Part shown: positions 12,138 through 23,448 of the stretch, piece after piece | Layout: each line of letters begins with the position of its first letter | Numbering within the stretch: position 1 is the first letter of the stretch | Assembly: GCA_037893245.1 (NCBI GenBank) | Contig: JBAIAA010000260.1 | Span: forward strand, 186,001 to 250,000 | Source: Crossaster papposus | Taxonomy: Eukaryota > Echinodermata > Asteroidea > Velatida > Solasteridae | Direction: 5' to 3' | DNA: 64,000 bases | Position numbers and translations under genes: made by a program | Notes under the pieces: generated by a model | What the model was told of the DNA's origin: nothing | Seen by the model: the letters and a program-made list of their open reading frames with translations, nothing else | Databases searched by the model: none

Positions 12138-12264
12138 ATGGCGGTCCCCTGTTTTGCATGCGCCGTGCGTGAGTCAAATTTTCTCGTCAAATGGAGAGCA
12201 TCACCATTCACGCTTCTGCCGGCACAGCTTCAGAAACCGCATTTTGTGTGTGAAGAAGTACCTG
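12138..12264 (+). CDS. Candidate first coding exon, unknown protein
   Basis: AACAAATGGCGG start context. Frame MAVPCFACAVRESNFLVKWR, then ends HFVCEEVPG at a GTGAGT donor. The spacing C-x2-C with a later C could suit a zinc-binding fold, but nothing specific is recognised. A TTTTAG at 12533 could be the acceptor. The downstream frame IHPKLLTTKDGNAILLQSMG (12660-12720) looks mildly Ig-like, but it is not in phase with this exon. Very tentative. Confidence 0.22.
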
Positions 12265-12699
12265 GTGAGTTAATATAAAAATCTGTAAATAACATGAAAT
12301 TGGTGTATGAAAATCAATGCCACGACGCGACAAGCGCGGCGAAGGCGAAGGCGAATACAACAGATTTTGTACTAATGCCTGGTCGAAGTTGTGTCGTCGT
12401 GTGTCGCATTTTTTTTCCACACGGGAGTTGCCACGGTCTGCAGTGAAAAGGACTTATTAGGAAAGTAAGAAAAAAAACAAGGAATGGAGGTATAGTATTA
12501 TATTAACAAATTCAGATTTGTCGTATTTTAGGCAAGGCTTTTTGTTTTTCTTTGATTTTGAAATCGGTCCCCGTTTTTGCAAGGGGCCAGAGAGAACACA
12601 CGGCATCATCAACAACACAGATGTATCAGCACAGTGGTTCGCACAGAACCACAGAAGAATCCACCCAAAACTGTTGACCACCAAAGATGGAAATGCCAT

Positions 12700-13925
12700 T
12701 TTATTGCAAAGTATGGGGGAAAGTCAGGCAGGGGTGTTTATACTCCTTCTAATAGTCTACTAGGGTGCCTTATGTTATCTAGCACTACCGGTATCGTAAT
12801 ATTTGTTGCCATTGGTAATTTGTATTGGTATTTTTAGGCAACAACGTACGTAGTGGCTATCTGATTCCCTGACAATGACAATACTCTGGACCTTTCACTC
12901 TTGGAACCTGGCTAGTATCAACCAGAGGGGTTCCAAAATCGATATCCAAATATTATTGTCTATGTGTCTTCCTGGGTATGTCTTGGAATCAGCTCGTCAA
13001 CTACCGTAGGCCCTAACGATAGCCACTGCGTTTTATATAGGCAAATTAAATTGCACTCAGAAATTATCTTCTGATTAAAATATCTTTCTTGAATGGACAA
13101 ATAACAGTTGTTTGTGTTTATTTATTTATTACAGCATATCTTCTGGATCATTAGATGAAAATTTCAATCTGGAATTGGAGTAGCTCTTTAGTGCAGTACT
13201 TGAATGTACCGACAGCACCAATTTCATTTACTGGATGACGCAGGAATCGACCCCATCTGAACAATTATATGCAGCTGTAAATAAACTAAATGTTCATTAT
13301 TTTGTGTGTATAGAATTGTTCACTTGAGGATAAAAGCATGAATTTTGGCACACATTCAGAGTGTATTATAAGAAAGATATTTAGCTCTCCGCCCTCGGGC
13401 CATCGTAGATTTGACCTTAGGACAAATATAGGTAGAATAACATGCAATGGTTTTTGGTAGCCGTTTAGACATTTTTGAAAATGCCTTTTATAGTTTTTCA
13501 AGGCACAAATCTAGGCTAGCCGTATACATTTATATTCTAAAGACATTTTTTGATTATGTGACAAATTCCATGCTTTTATCGTTTTTACCATGCTTTTTGT
13601 AAACTCTAATTTGTGTATGCCAGTAAGCAGTATAGTATAGTCCTGAATTGTTTTGGCATGCTGTATATTATTGCTACTACCGACCACCTGTAAGAAGTAC
13701 AATTGCCAATAAAGTATCCCATGTACAGAATAAATATCAACCGAAAAAAGTGATTGATTTTGGGTAAACTAAAATAACCCAGCCTCTTTTACAAACTATA
13801 GGGTTCAAAGAAGTGTTAATTTGACCATTAGACCAGACTATAATGAATTCCAAAATAAGTTACATAAAGTTTTTTGGGAAAGCCAACTGTATTTTTAACA
13901 TTTCGGACAGATTACTTCCATTTGT
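12700..13925. other. Unassigned sequence
   Basis: No coding family recognised. Short open frames on the minus strand (13286-13702) lack motifs and biased composition. Confidence 0.4.
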
Positions 13926-13927
13926 GG

Positions 13928-14222
13928 AGTGTCGTGGTCGGGCGGTTAAGAACTCGGTTTTCTGTTCCGCAGAGCGTGGGTTCGAGTCCAGGTGTCGACA
14001 CGTGTGTCCTTAAGCAAGGCAATTAAACCACTATTGCTTCGTCCTTCGGATGGGACGTTAAGCTGTAGGTCCCGTGCGTTGTGTAATGCACGTAAAAGAA
14101 CCCAGTAACACTCTTCGCTAAGAGGAGGGGGTTTGCCCCGGTGTTCCTGGCAGCGCCTCGGAATAGGCAACTAGATAGATGGCGCTTTACAAATGCATGA
14201 TCATCATCATCATCATCATCAT
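13928..14222 (+). mobile_element. tRNA-derived SINE with (CAT)n tail
   Basis: The tRNA-like head has an A-box-like GTGGTCGGGCGGTTAAGAAC and a B box GGGTTCGAGTCC. The body has GGACGTTAAGCTGTAGGTCC and GTTTGCCCCGGTGTTCCTGG. It ends GATGGCGCTTTACAAATGCA then (ATC/CAT)n. Not a functional tRNA gene. Confidence 0.8.
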
Positions 14223-15277
14223 TTAGAACTCGTACGTGTTGGGCGCAATTCAGTCTTTCTGCGCGGCGCGAACTGGTGATCTGCACGAACTGCTAATCTG
14301 CGCGAACCGTCCATCGCGTGCGCTGCTGTGATCATGAGGGTAGGCCCGAATCGGATCGCGCTGCATTCGTTGTCGTTTGCTCGTGCCTCAATTGGCCAAT
14401 CGTGCCACCACCAGTCGATTGCCTTCTATTTAGCTCTTTCATTTAGTTCCAATGCACGAGTAATTGGGGGGTTGTTCTGCAAAAGAGAAGTAAAAACTGA
14501 GAAATAGGCTGACGGTACTTGTGCAAATGCATTTTTGATAGCGCAGATTTAGAGACTGCGCCCAACATTCTGTTTTTGGACCCTAAAAAGGTAGGTTATG
14601 TTCCATTCCCTGCCTCCGACAACATTGAATTTTAGATTCAGGACATCAAACTGAGTAGAATCACACAAAGTGTTTTTGTTCCCAAACTGGTAACACGAAT
14701 TTCATTTTCTGAGCATATTTTGGGGTTACGTAACACGGCCTAGTTATGTTCTTTATTGTTAGAACTCTGCACGTGTTCTGTATTATTTATTTACAGTTTC
14801 CAATAAACAGTAAAGTCGACACAAACAGTCCATCTCTGGCTTTTTGGAATTTACTCAGCAAAATATAGGATCGATCGACCCCCCCCCCCCCCCCCTCCCC
14901 CTTAGTCGCCATACATATACGCTCACTAGACTATTGTAACCTAACCTCCCCCCCCCCCCCCCCCCCCTTCCCACTCAGTTTCCCATACCTATACGATCAC
15001 TAGACTATTGTTACCTAACGCACCCCCCTAAAAACCTCAAAAGAAACCACAACTTTCCACAAGCATAATGAGAACCACAAAGGAGGGGGGGAAGCGGGGG
15101 GGGGGGGGGGGGGGCTTTCTGTCCCATATAATTGTTTGCTTCATGTGCTTTGGAAGAGTACCTGTTTAAACCTCTGCATAGCTGTTTACATAACTGCCAG
15201 CAAGATATACTGTATATTGTCGACCAGTTCAAGTTATATGGTCTTGTCAGTGCAAGCAATGAAATATTGTGAATTAA

Positions 15278-15563
15278 AGGTAGAATACACCATTGATAAT
15301 TGCTTGAATTATCATGAATGAGTAGATTTGGGGGGTTGTATTTTATAGTAAATATCGTTTAACTGACCTGTCAGAAGTTTTTCAGTCATCGCGAATCGCG
15401 AATTTTTCATTAAAAAATTATATTTTTCGGAATAATTACAGGATATCTAGCGCAATCATTTTGCTGGATGCCTAGAATCAATATTTACTTTCAAATGAGT
15501 AAGATATATCTTAATAATTCGGTAGTAAATATTTTTGATATCTGCAAATGGTGTATCCTACCT
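15278..15563 (+). mobile_element. TTAA-MITE family A, copy 4 (with paralogous empty site)
   Basis: Flanked by TTAA on both sides (15274-15277 and 15564-15567). The related sequence near 7890 reads GTAAATTAAATTGTG, with a single TTAA and no insert. This shows directly that insertion duplicates TTAA, the piggyBac-type target. Confidence 0.85.
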
Positions 15564-16762
15564 TTAAATTATATAGTGTGCACCCTTTGTTACAGGAAAT
15601 CACATTAATCAAGCTGCATCGAATCAATGTATATGCAGAATCGATGGAGCTGACAGTTGAACGGCTAGGAAAAAAGTAACAAAAGCTAGTCTCGTTTCGT
15701 TATTGTTTTGTATAATCACTAAATCTGCTCGCATTACAATAGACGCTCGTGCAATGAGCACCTTGTTGCATAGACTAGTCGTTTTTTGTTTGTAAGTGGC
15801 TTGAAACAAACATATAAGGGGGGGGGCATAAAAGCGTGATGCATAACATGGTTGGGAGACGAATCACAAAATAGGGATAACAGAAGTGGTGTGGAAGAAC
15901 CAACAAAAGGAAGATTAGTCCAAGGAATTAAAGAGGTCAGAGTGGGTATATAACAAAGACGACTGAGGGGATAAAGGGGTAAAAACCTGCTTGGGGAACA
16001 AAACAAGGGGTGAAACCACAAGGAAAGGAACCAGGGTGAAAATCAAATGAAAGAACTAACAAAGAGTTTGACTGGGGTAATTATTGAGTGCCAAGAAAAA
16101 GAATAGGAAACATTATTCCAATAAAGGAGTGTAAACAGAAATTGGACCGGAGAAACCATCGGGATGAGAAAAAAGAAAGAAAAAAAAGCTGCAATCTTGG
16201 CAAGGGATTAATCTGAAACAGATGACAATGGAAGAAGAACAAATAAGTTAATCAATTCCTAGTTGGATGTTGAGCCCATGTGGTTGAATAGTCTAAAGAC
16301 GATTCATCCAAACTTTCTCCCGGTTGAGATGTTCTCTCTTATTGTATATACTTGGATGGAGTTCATTGTCGTTCATATTTTGTAGTTTGCATAACTGCTT
16401 TGAAATCAGAGAGACATCTACATGTCATCATACGAAGATTTAGTTTTATTCTCGTTTTTTTTAACTAGTTCATAAAATAGCTATAGTTCTTTATGTGCAA
16501 GTGCCTTTAACTTCTAAGCTATTTATGTGCCTTGTAGTTTTTTTCTGATTTATGTTTTTCTCGTTCTACTTTAGAAATACTTAACAATTAATTTATGAAG
16601 AAAGATCAGATACAATAACGGAATTGAGGCCCTCAATGAGTTCATAATTATTTGTTCAATAAAGTATTAAACTTTCACACAAGTGACAAAAACGTGAATG
16701 TTCCCAACAGAGTATTTTACTTTTTTAAATTGTGTTCAAAACTACTAAGCAGATAAAATAAA

Positions 16763-17083
16763 TTAAGGTAGGATACACCATCTGAAAATATCGAAACATT
16801 TTACTACCGAATTATTAAGAAATAGCTTACTTGTTTGAAAGTGAGTAATAATTCTAGGCATCCAGCAAAATGATTGCGCTAGATATTCTTTAAATGTTCC
16901 CACAAATTGATTTTTATTAACAAAACAAAACCGCCGTGTTTCTAGCTTTTTTCTCTCGTCATCCATGATTGGAAAACTTCGGACTGGTCAGTTAAACGAT
17001 ATATTTACGATTATATAAAATAAACCCCTAAATCCACCATTTCTTAATAATTTAAGCAATTACCAATGGTGTATCAACCTTTA
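16763..17083 (-). mobile_element. TTAA-MITE family A, copy 5
   Basis: Orthologous in position to copy 3 within the segmental duplication. The terminal motif reads GGTGTATCAACCTTTAA. Confidence 0.75.
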
Positions 17084-17258
17084 AGCATCCGTTTGAGTTC
17101 ACTACATCAACCCGAATCACCGAGTCTGAGTTATTATGATCCATAGTTTATACATTGGTGTTTCCAGTCAAAATACCTCCATGCCATGTTTAATTTGCTG
17201 CACAGACGTAGATTCTGAGTATACGCGATTCCAAGTTTAATTACAGAAACCTAAATAA

Positions 17259-17450
17259 TCAGAGTCTCTGTGATATTAACATCTTGCATGAAGCATCAAA
17301 AATTATTTTGCATGAATCGCACAGAATAATTGTCACTTCATTCGTAGCGAAACTTGGATCGGCAGTCTTTATCTGTCCCTCGTTGCAATAATTGTGGTTT
17401 TCCTGGCTTCCAAACGCGGTTGTTTCTGTCCTTTCACCATCGTACAAAAG
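17259..17450 (-). pseudogene. C-type lectin C-terminal relic II
   Basis: Nucleotide-level partner of the 6.75-kb relic, located in the same relative place downstream of copy C. Shared landmarks include the CCTGGC..CCAAAC segment and the ISQ-x-L ending. It is more decayed, with the frame broken. Confidence 0.5.
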
Positions 17451-17494
17451 TCAACATAGTTCAATAGCCTCAAATATCATCAGGAGCGTAGGCT

Positions 17495-17998
17495 CTAAAC
17501 TTTACAGATGAATGGGATTTGCGCATGGCACGGACGGTCATTCCATTCGTGGCGATGACTGGGCATGCGTTCGACACAGTCTTCGGCTGTCCCGTACCCG
17601 TCGGTATTTGATGGTTACCCTCGATACCAGCCCCCGTAAGATCCATCAGAGCCATCACTCGACTGGAAATAATGCGGCCAGTCGATGTCACTGTAGCCAA
17701 TCCAGTAATTAGGAATAGCATCGAAGCCATAGGCGCTCCTGGCGTAATCACTGATGAATTCATCCTCATCTTGGCTATGGATAGATGCAAGATGGGCCAT
17801 CTTCCCCGGGTAGGACAGCATCTGACAGTGGCGCTCAGCATCCATCCAAGACATTGCTGTGTCCACCCACTGGTAGCAGTGCCCCTGGAAAGCACGCCAG
17901 TGCGGCGGGCAGTGACGTGTGCTGCAGAGAGCAGTCACACCCAAATCGCGTGCGATAGATGTCAATACCAGAAGCAGTAAACCGTTATTTCGATCCTG
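17495..17998 (-). pseudogene. C-type lectin copy C, single premature stop, start not found
   Basis: The domain reads CPPHWRAFQGHCYQW, ERHCQML, YWIGYSDIDW and GGWYRG, then a TAA (17615-17617) exactly where the GEP glutamate codon is expected. The same frame then continues intact through TAEDCVERM, HEWNDRPCHA and PFICKV to TAG at 17495. Apart from that nonsense codon the domain is open. Upstream, a hydrophobic NNGLLLLVLTSIA fits a signal peptide, but no in-frame ATG precedes it before a stop. The start codon is therefore lost or lies in an upstream exon (a CAG acceptor-like site is adjacent). It sits in duplicate II of the segmental duplication. Confidence 0.75.
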
Positions 17999-17999
17999 A

Positions 18000-20640
18000 T
18001 GTATTTCGAATCAATTGACTAATAAGCAGTTCGTAAGAGCAGTTGTTTGAGCTGAGACCGCACAGGCTGATTAGAACTACAATTTCATTAAAATAATAAA
18101 ATTTTGGTAAACGTGTACATGTACATGTACGTCCGTCCTGCGCTGTTCTGGTTTTCCCAATTGCTAAATATCGCATATGAAGTGTGTACAAAATAATGTC
18201 TTTGTTGAACCGTTTGCCTCCTATCTAAGCTTAATTGAACCTTTACATTACGAGCGGACTTAATGCTTGGGGAAAAAACGTGACAAGAAACTGCGCCTCG
18301 TTTATTCAATTACCGTTTTACCGAGTCGTGCAAAATTGCCAAGGTCTATAATAATGCCAGCAATTAAGTAGACATCAGTGAAAAAAATGGACGCAGACCC
18401 AATTTTGACAAAAATATCATGACTCTTAAAGAGACATCCAAACAAATAATAACCAATCCCCCCCCCCCCTACTTTACTATACTATAAAAGCTGCAGGAAA
18501 CATAAATGAATAAAGAAGAAACAAACGTTTGCCGGACTTTAAAGATCGAATTAGTGCAAGAACGATTGTCATCAGTCATCAGGCCATGTCCGATTTTGGA
18601 TGAAGCTTGAAATTAAGAGTGTACGCAAGGCTGTAAATATGTACGATGCACTACCCTAATTGAAGGGAGACTTTCTACGCGAGCTCATTAGCATGAAATG
18701 TGCCCCACAATTCTTTTTTTTTTTAAAGAAGGCCGTTTGGTAAATAAAAAGGGTGAGATTGTGTAAATATAGCCTGGAATCAACTCCCTGGGTTTTGAGC
18801 TTCAATCTGAGGGCAGTCTTGACAAAATTACTGTTAAAAAATGGGTCCTAATTGCCCTAGAACGTAGAGGGATGCCATTTTTAAAATGGCTGTTTGCAAG
18901 CTCGTGAAGTATCACTTTTTGGGAGGTGAGTTTCTTTTGGTGTGAATATTGATACAATTACGGTAGAAAAATGATCTCAGCCTTGAACTCAGCCACGAAC
19001 TCGTCAAATCTAAAACACATGCAGCAAAAAAAGTCCGAAATTGTTCGCTCTGCAGAATTAGTTGTTAACGAATTATTAAAAATAAAACATAAAAGGCAAT
19101 GTTGTATCGATCACGATGTTAACTCATATTATAAAATATATTTAAATTCAACAAAAAGATGACTTCCAAATTCATGTTATTGACTTTTTATGTTGGCATT
19201 TTATTTTAACGTACAAGATCCACTTTCTGTGTCTAAAGAGTTATTTTATTTAATGTTCAAACTTGTACCAAATAATTATTTATGTGCGGGAAAATTAAAA
19301 ACTAACGTAAGTTAAAATCGAAATGACATTTCATTGTTTGCCCTATTAATAAGTTTTTCCGGCTATTTTAAAACATTTTTCATTTAAATACTCTAACATT
19401 CAACTTCGTCCAAACCAATTTAGTCATTTATCATTCAATGTTAACGTTATGTTACTCTATTTCAACATTGTCTCCGGAATAATCGTCATTACAGTTCAAA
19501 TTCGTCCCAGCTGTTGCCAAAAAGCAGCATTCGTCTTTACATCAATCAATTTCGACCTTATGTTAAATACATTAGTCTGATGTGTGCTAGACTCAAGCCA
19601 ACAGCAGAAACGAATTTAAACTGTATTGACGAGTATTCTCGACCCGGTGTTTAAAAAGGGTGACCAAACGTTGAAAATGAATTATACAAATTAATGACAA
19701 AATTGCTTCGGTGAAAGCTTGCGAAATTCTTTTTAAACGAAAATGAATTTAAGAATTGGTAAATTTAAATAAAAGGGGTTTTAAAACAGCCTGAAAAAAC
19801 ACTATATTTTGGTTACCAGGAAATAAAAAGGTATTCATTATCCCGGCCATAATTATTGTATCGGTGCATGCATAAGAAACGTTTTATAGCACATTAAAAA
19901 CATTTTTTTCCCCGTGTAACTGAAGTTACAAAATTAAAAAATGTTGCCACTCAAAAAAATAAAATAAAAAACACATTTTGCAGTTTGTATTTACAATGTT
20001 CAAAAAGGCTATAGGCCTAACGGCATATTTTTGCCTCCAAATGCAGGAAAGTCGGACAGTTGAACCCCAAATGCCTGAAAATGTAACAAAAGTTACCGTG
20101 GAATTGCCCTCTACATTATTCCAAATATTATCCCATACTTTTTAAATTAATATTTTAAAATTATTGAATCAAAATGGAAAAATGAACTAGGTGCAGTAAA
20201 TGCTATAGGCCTACTCATTTGAAAATTGAATAAAGCAACGATTTGATGCAGGGCTTGGACTAGGAACCTTCGGATTGCCGTTCTAGTCCTAAATCAAGCC
20301 TAATGTTCGCGTTTCCTTTATTATAAACACCAGAATTCCGTGTGGCCAGGGATCGCGCCCGATTTTACGATACAACCTGGAAAGCGACATTGTGGGGATC
20401 ACCTAATGAGGATTCGACTTTGTATCTTATGATACACAAATAAACTACAAGAGAAACTGACTAGGTAAATGTGCATCAATTACAAAAAAAAGTGGTGAAT
20501 TTATATTCGATTGTTGCGGAAAGGCGGACTTGGTAATGCCATGGAGGTAGGAAACACCTCCATGGTAATGCAGAACGTTTTTACATACAAAATGGTTAGA
20601 ATTCTTTTGTTTGTAACAAAGGTAATTTATCGAGGTCGAC
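18000..20640. other. AT-rich gene-free stretch
   Basis: No ORF with family features, no TIR pair and no LINE/SINE head found. Includes a poly-C run at about 18460 and an ACATGTACATGTAC microsatellite at 18116. Confidence 0.5.
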
Positions 20641-22530
20641 TTTCGATTTGCGTTTGAAGGTAATTCTTGCCGCAACCATAGAGAAAGGACCACAGAAGGA
20701 GTTTGAACTTACCGGGTTTCAAAGCGCCTCGCGTTCGTCGCCGCACTGATAAAGATCTGCGGTTTTACGACCGCAATTAGGCTAGTGTAAACATTGTCGG
20801 TCACTCAGCGAGTGCTGCACTCAAAGTTGCTTTGTATACAGTAGGAATGGTCATGCTGATTTGTATGGGCGGCCAAAAGGGCCAAAATCAAAAATATGTT
20901 CACAAAGGACAAAACAATAGACAAAGAACAAAATGACAAGAGGACAAATTTACAGAAGGAAAAAATTCAAATCAAACAAAGGACAAAGATGCAAGAGGAC
21001 CAATTTGCAAAAATACAAACTCCAAATCAAACAAAGGACAAAACGGGAAGAGGAAAACATTACAGAAATACTTGAATAACAAGCAAACAAAAGACAAATC
21101 GACAAAAGGACAAAGTTACAAAAAGACAAAGTCAAAATCAAACAAAGAACAAACGGCCAAAAGACATTCAAACATGTCAAAAGGACGTTTTCACGAAAGG
21201 ACGTCCATACACACGCAAAGGACGTTTTCACGAAAGGACGTCCATACACACACGCAAAGGACGTTTTCACAAAAGGACAAACTTGTCTTTACTTAACTAT
21301 TGTCGAACGCTGGGGGCGCTTCCTCAGACGTCCGCTGTGCGCTGGATCAGATAGTTACGCAACCACACTGCTGGCATACCAGCACACAATAAATCATGCA
21401 GATTTATCTCTGTAGACCAGCCACTACCTAAAATCCAATGATACCTTACGCAGCAGAACTCCTTCAGCATCTCCAAAAAAAATAACGAAAACGATGAGAA
21501 AAAGTTCTGACTTGTGAAAACTCCCATAAAACACCCTCTCCTTCCCACATAAAATGAGTTCTGATTCACTGCAGCTAACTCTGGAATTGATAAAAAAAAA
21601 TTAAAAAAAATTAACTGATCATTCCTTGAAGTATGCCTGCATAAACCGGTTTCTCTGTGCTATACCTTCTTGCAAAAGCACTCCATTAGAATTTAAAAAC
21701 CTAATAGCCTCACAGAAAAAGAAAGAAAATTCCACAAAACCCAGTATTACACGTCCTTCACGTTAATGTCCTTCCCAGGTGACCGAGAATCGCTCTAAAA
21801 ATTAAAAAACCTTGAGTGACATGTATGATTACGCTGCTTCCCAATAAACACGATTTTGGCCCTTTTGGCCGCCCATATATTTGTGCCTTGTTTACAAATA
21901 AAATCGTTAAAACTTAAAATATTCTCGATTTTCAAGTTTTTTGTTTACAGTGGGGTAACACTGGGGAACGTAATGGCATACATCACAAGAAAGCCCATTT
22001 CATGACAAAGAACATGCACTATTTCGTTAGCATGCAGGGTCATGCATTTTCATGAAAATATCATATTTAATAACCTATCCCCTAGGATTGATTTTTTTCA
22101 TAAATTTACTGAAAACTTGGCCGATTTTCGCCGAACAAACGTTGAAATATACTGCTTCGAATATAGAAACTGCACATCGGTACTTCACGTGGTATGAGTC
22201 ACCAATAAACACTGTGCCTGCGTTAAAGCTTCGCTTGTTCACATTTTTTTCTCTCCAGAAAGTGGGAAATCGCTGCAGTGAAGTGACGTCAGCGTTGAGT
22301 TTTTCACCGTACACCACATAGGAGGTTACCGATTACATGTACCAGCTAAAATGTCGGCGACGAACGTATCGCGTCAAAGGAGGCTTGCGGTCAGTGGTCC
22401 AGCTTGCGGTCGTAGTGCTTTAGCAATGGGCATACCAGGGGATCTGATAACAGTAATTGGCTTAGATTTTATCGCCCGGGAAGTTCAAACTCCTTCTGTG
22501 GTCCTTTCTCTATGCCGCAACCAAACCCAT
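20640..22530. repeat. Inverted duplication flanking the 1.0-kb TIR element
   Basis: The segment at 20676-20716 (GAGAAAGGACCACAGAAGGA..) recurs inverted at 22485-22530. Weaker similarity continues outward (GGCGACGAACG). On the minus strand the left copy reads ACCCG|GTAAGTTC, a good donor site; the right copy has GGGAAGTTC. 22052-22320 between them holds an AT-rich repeat with no supported gene. Confidence 0.5.
20865..21876. mobile_element. 1,012-bp TIR element, AAAGGACAAA-rich
   Basis: 25-bp perfect inverted ends (ATGGGCGGCCAAAAGGGCCA...). The left half is made of degenerate AAAGGACAAA/AAAGGACGTTTTCAC tandem repeats (20890-21290). The right half (21340-21620) is also present at 35130-35400. 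No transposase is seen. Confidence 0.7.
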
Positions 22531-22915
22531 TGAGAATGAGTCGATGTGTAAAAGGTATTATCTAGGGTTCATTGTGTACAATACTTGACGGAGTTTACAA
22601 ACGTGCATTCCAAGTGTGTTTTTTCCATGCAGACTGCGACTGGAGCTTCAAGAATATGCAGATAGTTTTTGGAATTGGCTCTACTGTACCGGTTTTAGCA
22701 TAGCAAAGCGGCGAGCGTAGAATCGTTGTATTGACAAGGTTTAATGACTATGGAAACTGTATTTCGGCACTGGAAAATGTGTCATAGATAACTCGCCGTT
22801 ACACAGTAAATTTGGTGGCTGTCTGGACATGTACTTTTACGGTGATGAGACATTTTCAGTATACATGTAGTATCAAAACTGCGCTCTTGTCAAACCCAGG
22901 ATCGGCTCTGTAGTC
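22531..22915. other. Unassigned spacer 3' of lectin D
   Basis: No AATAAA close to the lectin stop and no repeat recognised. Confidence 0.4.
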
Positions 22916-22920
22916 GTCTG

Positions 22921-23448
22921 CTACATTTTGCAGATAAATGGAAACTGGCTTTGGCACCAGCGGTCGTTCCACTGATTGCCAATAATATACGTTTTCCTTG
23001 CGGTGCAGTCTTCTCGAAACCCCCAATCGTTAGGTTCACCCGACTTCCATTTTGTGTACGACGAATTAGACCCGTCCGTCCACTTAAATTCGTTCTCGGT
23101 TTTACGGTCGTTGAAACCGAGCCAGTACTCAAGAGGAGGGTTGTTTTGAGATACCAAGAAGTACGTGTTGATGAATTCATCCTCCTCATGACTGTGGATG
23201 GACGCAAGGTGGGTCATCTTCCCCCTGTAGGTTATATTTTTGCAGTGGCTCTCAGCAACCACCCAGGGCATTGGCGTGCCCACCCACAGGTAGCAGTGCC
23301 CCTGGAAGGCAAGCCATGGCGGGGGGCAGCGGCCTTTAGCGGAGACGGAGTCGCATCTTGTGCGGGGTTCCTGTGACCAACAGCGAGACGGAAAACTGAA
23401 GAGCATGAAGAAACATGTGAATGCCAAGAAGAAAATGGTCAACTTCAT
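22921..23448 (-). CDS. Secreted C-type lectin, intact and intronless (lectin D)
   Basis: 175 aa from the ATG at 23448. Residues 1-26 form a signal peptide (FFLAFTCFFMLF core). Residues 41-175 are a single long-form C-type lectin domain. The six expected cysteines are C41-C52, C69-C173 and C148-C165 (pairing by family rule). WLGFND is at 109-114, EPN at 138-140 and WND at 160-162. EPN plus WND is the calcium-site-2 pattern usually linked to mannose/GlcNAc-type sugars. Possible N-glycosylation sites are N71 and N128. An upstream in-frame extension exists, but the signal peptide fixes the start. Echinoderm lectins of this form act in coelomic fluid as soluble sugar-binding defence proteins. A TATATAG at 23667-23673 on the coding strand could serve as TATA box. 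This is the only undamaged lectin in the window. Confidence 0.88.
   Translation of the reverse strand: MKLTIFFLAFTCFFMLFSFPSRCWSQEPRTRCDSVSAKGRCPPPWLAFQGHCYLWVGTPMPWVVAESHCKNITYRGKMTHLASIHSHEEDEFINTYFLVSQNNPPLEYWLGFNDRKTENEFKWTDGSNSSYTKWKSGEPNDWGFREDCTARKTYIIGNQWNDRWCQSQFPFICKM

Larger units (their letters stand above)
14870..17990. repeat. Segmental duplication, copy II
   Basis: Counterpart of 5330-7480. It carries about 600 bp more (15115-15740), which resembles the region upstream of the lectins (7800-7960) and holds a separate MITE. The poly-C block is duplicated internally (two CACTAGACTATTGT-containing units). Confidence 0.75.

Noticed and set aside
13928..14000. Functional tRNA gene
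   Set aside because: B box is good but the cloverleaf is poor and it continues into a SINE body with a (CAT)n tail.
15011..15259. Polyproline minus-strand ORF
   Set aside because: Shadow of the poly-G tract in the segmental duplication.
21072..21296. Lysine-rich ORF
   Set aside because: Pure product of AAAGGACAAA tandem repeats within a TIR element.
22052..22321. Overlapping 80-90 aa ORFs on both strands
   Set aside because: No family features; the sequence has the look of a dispersed AT-rich repeat.
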